From an uncultured Lachnospiraceae bacterium (GTDB taxonomy: Bacteria; Bacillota; Clostridia; Lachnospirales; Lachnospiraceae): DNA of 35,884 nucleotides. A program made the position numbers and the translations under genes. The first letter of the stretch is position 1; the number at the start of each line of letters is the position of its first letter. The stretch covers positions 1 to 35,884 of the forward strand of contig CAJOFQ010000021.1 in assembly GCA_905233955.1 (NCBI GenBank), given 5' to 3'. Under the pieces are notes generated by a model. It was not told the origin of the DNA, did no database searches, and worked only from the letters and a program-made list of their open reading frames with translations. Below, in pieces: positions 32,715 through 35,884 of this stretch.

Positions 32715-32905
32715 ATGATATGAGGGTCAAAAGGTGTTTTGCCCCTCATTAATGATACGCAGCAGCACATTGCATGTGCAATCTGCTGCTAAAACATTCG
32801 CAATTCTCGTGGATTTTTATACAAAATCCACTACATTGCTCATGTTTTGCGGGTCACAAAGTCACAAATTTCCATGCAAGCGTGACCTTTTGACCCTTGT
32901 ATCAT
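32715..32905. repeat. Complete small mobile-like repeat, long subfamily (copy E)
   Basis: The 191-bp element starts ATGATATGAGGGTCAAAAGG and ends CCTTTTGACCCTTGTATCAT. ATT flanks both sides (32712-32714 and 32906-32908), and the right ATT overlaps the CoA-transferase stop codon. It is nearly identical to copy B at 7240-7427, 25 kb away, which suggests recent spread. Confidence 0.87.
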
Positions 32906-32906
32906 A

Positions 32907-34247
32907 TTATTTGTTTGATCTTCTCCACATCTTCATGCGTTCAGCCTCTTTTATAAGGTCATCTCTGAAATCAGGATGAGCTATGGAGATGATTGCCTCG
33001 GCACGCTCCCAGGCGGATAGTCCCTTAAGGCAGACCATTCCATATTCTGTAACGAGATACATTGTCTGAGGTCTGGTATCTGTAACTGCGGAGCCTTCTA
33101 CCAGGGTAGGACGGATGCGGCTGTGCGTGGTGCCGTCTTTGGTGGTAAATGTAGATGAAAGACAGATAAAGCTCTTGCCGCCCTCTGACAGATAAGCACC
33201 CATAACAAAGTCCATCTGTCCACCGGCTCCGGAGATCTGACGGATACCGGAGGATTCTGCGCTGATCTGACCATACAAATCTACATCCACAGCATTGTTA
33301 ATAGAAACAAAGTTGTCAATCTTACTGATGACCCTGGCGTCATTAGTGTAATCCACAGGAGCGCTCATTACAGCAGGATTGTCATCCACATAGTCATAGA
33401 GCTTCTTAGTACCTGCACCAAAGGCAAACGCCTGACGGAAACGGTCTATGCTCTTTCTGGCGCCTGTGATCTTGCCAGCATTTGCGATGTCAACAAAGGC
33501 ATCAACATACATCTCGGTGTGGACGCCCAGATCCTTAAGATCTGATTCAGCGATCATCTGACCGATGGTGTTGGGCATACTGCCGATACCAAGCTGCAGG
33601 CATGCGCCGTCAGGAATTTCCGCCACTACAAGCTCGGCTACCTTGCGGTCTACATCAGTAGGAGCTCCTCCGGCAGGAAGCTCGCCAATAGCCGGGTTAG
33701 ACCCTTCTACTATCATGTCAACCTGTGAGATATGAATATCAGCCTCATATCCGCCCAGACAGCGGGGCATATTCTCATTAACCTCTACAATGATCTTCTT
33801 GGAGCGTTCACAAACAGCCATAAGGTGTGATGCACTGGGACCAAAGTTAAAATATCCATGCTTGTCCATGGGCGCAACCTGGAACATTGCTACATCTACT
33901 TCGGGTAAATATTTGCGATAGTATATGGGAAGCTCTGAATATTTCAGCGGAGCGTAGTATCCTACTCCCTGATCTATCAGCTTGCGTTCCACTCCGCTCA
34001 TATGCCATGAATTCCAGCAAAAATGCTCTCCGGAATCTTCCCTTTCGAAAATGGCAGGTTTGTGGAACAATATACCGCCGCGAACCTTGACATCAGTAAG
34101 CTCGTCTGTACGCTTTGCCAGGGCCGCGTCAAGAGCCTCTGCAGTGTTAGTGCACCAGCCATAGTCTACCCAGTCTCCGGATTTAACGCATTTAACGGCT
34201 TCATCTGCCGAAACGAGCTTCTGCTTATATTCTGCTTCGTAATTCAT
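32907..34247 (-). CDS. but: Butyryl-CoA:acetate CoA-transferase
   Basis: This 446-residue family I CoA-transferase is of the acetyl-CoA hydrolase/4-hydroxybutyrate CoA-transferase type. [12 protein letters not shown] (74-85) and AFVDIANAG (250-258) correspond to the two segments by which gut butyryl-CoA:acetate CoA-transferases are recognised. [10 protein letters not shown] and the catalytic Glu245 (HTEMYVDAF) are present. The enzyme moves CoA from butyryl-CoA to acetate and so releases butyrate, the last step of butyrate fermentation. A related enzyme using 4-hydroxybutyrate or propionate cannot be excluded. The start has AAGGGGG upstream and its own promoter. The stop codon touches repeat copy E. 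Confidence 0.88.
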   Translation of the reverse strand: MNYEAEYKQKLVSADEAVKCVKSGDWVDYGWCTNTAEALDAALAKRTDELTDVKVRGGILFHKPAIFEREDSGEHFCWNSWHMSGVERKLIDQGVGYYAPLKYSELPIYYRKYLPEVDVAMFQVAPMDKHGYFNFGPSASHLMAVCERSKKIIVEVNENMPRCLGGYEADIHISQVDMIVEGSNPAIGELPAGGAPTDVDRKVAELVVAEIPDGACLQLGIGSMPNTIGQMIAESDLKDLGVHTEMYVDAFVDIANAGKITGARKSIDRFRQAFAFGAGTKKLYDYVDDNPAVMSAPVDYTNDARVISKIDNFVSINNAVDVDLYGQISAESSGIRQISGAGGQMDFVMGAYLSEGGKSFICLSSTFTTKDGTTHSRIRPTLVEGSAVTDTRPQTMYLVTEYGMVCLKGLSAWERAEAIISIAHPDFRDDLIKEAERMKMWRRSNK

Positions 34248-34286
34248 TTTAACCCCCTTTTTTCTAGTTTTACATTGTCAATTTAT

Positions 34287-34315
34287 ATTTTACCATAATG
34301 CTATAGCAGGGTCAA
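34287..34315 (-). promoter_or_regulatory. Promoter of the CoA-transferase, with its -35 box in a solo repeat end
   Basis: On the minus strand TTGACC, a 17-base spacer and TAAAAT lie 40 bases before the start codon. The -35 box is the TTTGACCC core of a solo, decayed repeat terminus (about 34296-34317). Confidence 0.6.
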
Positions 34316-34340
34316 AGATCGTTCTCAATATTAATAACGA

Positions 34341-34375
34341 AAAAAACAGTCTGGCTATTCCAGTCTGGCTGTTTT
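34341..34375 (-). terminator. Terminator-like hairpin in the divergent gap
   Basis: AAACAG pairs with CTGTTT, and inner bases pair partly. The arms contain a direct repeat CAGTCTGGCT (34347-34356 and 34361-34370). On the minus strand T7 follows, so it would insulate the CoA-transferase promoter from transcription entering from the right. Confidence 0.45.
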
Positions 34376-34378
34376 ACT

Positions 34379-34458
34379 TTATTCGGTCGAAAAAAGAGAC
34401 ATGCAAACAATTATTCGGTCGAAAAACGCAGCTAAAACACGATTATTCGGTCGAAAAA
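34379..34458. repeat. Three tandem boxes with exact 32-base period
   Basis: TTATTCGGTCGAAAAA occurs at 34379, 34411 and 34443, exactly 32 bases apart, separated by unlike spacers. The last two copies share five more bases (CGCAG). The box contains the dyad TTCG-GT-CGAA. The period equals about three helix turns, so the boxes face the same side. The array ends 12 bases before a promoter for the ATPase gene and is probably a cooperative regulator site. With 16-base repeats and no leader or cas genes it is not a CRISPR. Confidence 0.75.
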
Positions 34459-34469
34459 CGCAGTTTTGC

Positions 34470-34498
34470 TTGCTTATTTGTCAGATTAATGCTATTGT
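34470..34498 (+). promoter_or_regulatory. Promoter of the DUF4143-type ATPase
   Basis: TTGCTT, a 17-base spacer and an extended -10 (TGCTATTGT) lie 41 bases before the GTG start and directly after the tandem boxes. Confidence 0.5.
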
Positions 34499-34538
34499 GC
34501 CAGTATATCCTTTTTCGTTAATTGCTGGAGGAAATGAA

Positions 34539-35882
34539 GTGAAAAGAACTGTATTAGAGAAATTTATATCATGGAAGAATCAGAATAGAAGGAAACCTTT
34601 ACTTGTGACGGGTGTACGACAGTGTGGCAAGACATATCTGATAAAGGAATTTGGAGAAAATGAATTTGAGGATATGGCTTATTTGAATTTTGAAGGAAAT
34701 GCAGCTCTCAAATCAGTTTTCGAGTATGATTTTGACACAGACAGAATAATAGATGAACTTGGAAGTATAGTTCGGGGGGAAAAAATAATACCAGGGACAA
34801 CTCTCGTTGTGTTTGACGAGATACAGGAGTGTCCAAGGGCAATTCAGGCACTCAAATATTTTTGCGAAAACATTCCTGAACTTCATTTAATTGCGGCAGG
34901 ATCACTTCTTGGTGTGGCACTTCGGGAGGAGGGGATATCCTTTCCAGTAGGCAAAGTTGAAAGGATAGAAATGTATCCAATGAGTTTTGAAGAATTTGTA
35001 ATAGCCGACAGTGGGGAGAAGTACATTGAAGGAATTCGAAAATTACCGTTGGACAGGGAGATATCAGAACTCTATACGACTGTGCTTGAAAAGTATCTTA
35101 AGAATTATTATATAGTTGGCGGTATGCCTGAAGCGGTTCAAGTGTGGACAGACTCACATGACTACAGAACTGTTGATACCGTATTAGACAGGATTATAAA
35201 AGATTATGCAGATGATTTTGGTAAACATACAACTTGGGATAATGCAACAAAGATTAAATTAATATGGGATTCAGTGCCTTCGCAGATAGCACGAGATAAT
35301 AATAAATTTATTTTTTCTCATGTAAAACATGGAGCAAGATCCAAGGATCTGGAAGATGCATTGGAATGGATAGTGAACGCAGGTATAGCAGGTAAACTTT
35401 GTAAGGTATCAACGCCGGAGCTTCCATTATCAGGAATGGCTGATTATACATATTTCAAGGTATATATGTCGGATGTAGGATTATTACGAAAAAAATCCAA
35501 CTTAAATTATAGAACAATTATTGAAGAAGATAGTGCATACAGACAATTCAAGGGAGCTCTTACGGAAAACTATGTTTATACCCAGCTTAAATGTATGGAA
35601 ATAGATAGTTATTTCTGGCGCACAAAAGCGGATGCGGAGCTTGATTTTATCACAGACTATGAAGGTGTTCTTTTGCCAATCGAGGTAAAATCAGCAGATA
35701 ATACCAAGGCAAAAAGTCTGCATTTGTTCTGCAGCAGGTACAGTCCTAAAATAGCAATTAAAACCTCACTAAAAAATATTGGCGATAACATGGATCAAGA
35801 CACGCATGTCTGGTCTGTGCCGCTGTATACTTTGTTCCGATTAAAGGATTACTTGTTCAATGAGATGGGGTGGAATTATTAA
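34539..35882 (+). CDS. AAA_14/DUF4143-family ATPase
   Basis: This 447-residue protein belongs to the widespread family of AAA-type ATPases fused to a DUF4143 domain. Walker A is GVRQCGKT (25-32), Walker B is LVVFDEIQE (near 90), and AAGSLLG and YPMSFEEF are typical sensor-region motifs. In the C-terminal half, KVYMSDVGLL and then ELDFI with LPIEVKSA give the D...ExK pattern of a PD-(D/E)xK-like nuclease fold. The biological role is not established; the family is common in genomic accessory regions. I chose GTG 34539 because GGAGG lies seven bases upstream; the longer frame from 34401 runs through the tandem boxes. The gene is complete, ending two bases before the window edge. Confidence 0.85.
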   Translation: MKRTVLEKFISWKNQNRRKPLLVTGVRQCGKTYLIKEFGENEFEDMAYLNFEGNAALKSVFEYDFDTDRIIDELGSIVRGEKIIPGTTLVVFDEIQECPRAIQALKYFCENIPELHLIAAGSLLGVALREEGISFPVGKVERIEMYPMSFEEFVIADSGEKYIEGIRKLPLDREISELYTTVLEKYLKNYYIVGGMPEAVQVWTDSHDYRTVDTVLDRIIKDYADDFGKHTTWDNATKIKLIWDSVPSQIARDNNKFIFSHVKHGARSKDLEDALEWIVNAGIAGKLCKVSTPELPLSGMADYTYFKVYMSDVGLLRKKSNLNYRTIIEEDSAYRQFKGALTENYVYTQLKCMEIDSYFWRTKADAELDFITDYEGVLLPIEVKSADNTKAKSLHLFCSRYSPKIAIKTSLKNIGDNMDQDTHVWSVPLYTLFRLKDYLFNEMGWNY

Positions 35883-35884
35883 AT

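Noticed and set aside
34379-34458. Possible CRISPR array
   Set aside because: Only three 16-base boxes with 16-base spacers, no cas genes, and a promoter directly downstream; a regulator-binding array fits better.

Overview
The window looks like a chromosomal segment of an anaerobic Gram-positive member of the Lachnospiraceae, most likely Butyrivibrio or a close relative. The grounds are a butyryl-CoA:acetate CoA-transferase with the signature segments used to recognise that enzyme, AT-rich DNA with strong AGGAGG-type ribosome binding sites, Gram-positive style lipoprotein signals, and several hybrid sensor kinases. The genus is an inference; no rRNA gene is present. I see no transposase, integrase, phage gene or CRISPR array.

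Layout. Positions 1-600 hold two gene remnants, a terminator and a broken repeat. 603-7172 carries an ATP-grasp enzyme related to glutathionylspermidine synthase, convergent with an operon of two hybrid histidine kinases. One kinase has a complete DegV-type (fatty-acid-binding) domain fused to its C-terminus. 7531-8682 is a calcium-binding-loop protein behind a promoter that resembles the flagellar sigma-28 class.

The centre (8971-23182) is one long, tightly packed, co-directional cluster of 15 genes. It begins with the known ferrous-iron import set: FTR1 permease, P19/Tp34-type lipoprotein, DUF2318 membrane protein, two FtsX-type permeases and an ATPase, the same order as the Campylobacter P19 and E. 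coli Fet loci. It then adds redox genes: an FMN-binding lipoprotein with a flavinylation motif, an unrecognised anchored protein with a second flavinylation-like motif, a five-helix cytochrome-b-like protein with one histidine in each of four helices, a transglutaminase-like lipoprotein, a second FtsX/ATPase pair, a fumarate reductase/succinate dehydrogenase-type flavoprotein and iron-sulfur protein, and a DUF4418 membrane protein. My reading is that the Frd-like complex passes electrons across the membrane to the flavin lipoproteins, which keep iron reduced for P19/FTR1. The leader has a consensus promoter, attenuator-like hairpins and three regularly spaced GTTAG-N6-CTAAC dyads.

The right part holds a broken ferredoxin/receiver gene, an EamA transporter, tRNA-Ala(CGC) with an unlisted 48-residue protein behind it, a short pyruvate kinase, an apparent trxA-copA-aminotransferase-chemoreceptor run, the CoA-transferase, and a DUF4143-type ATPase behind three 32-bp-periodic repeats.

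A family of small mobile-looking repeats (162-191 bp, imperfect terminal inverted repeats around GGGTCAAAA) occurs as four complete copies, each flanked by a 3-bp direct repeat, plus partial ends. The copies lie against gene ends, and one solo end supplies the -35 box of the CoA-transferase promoter.
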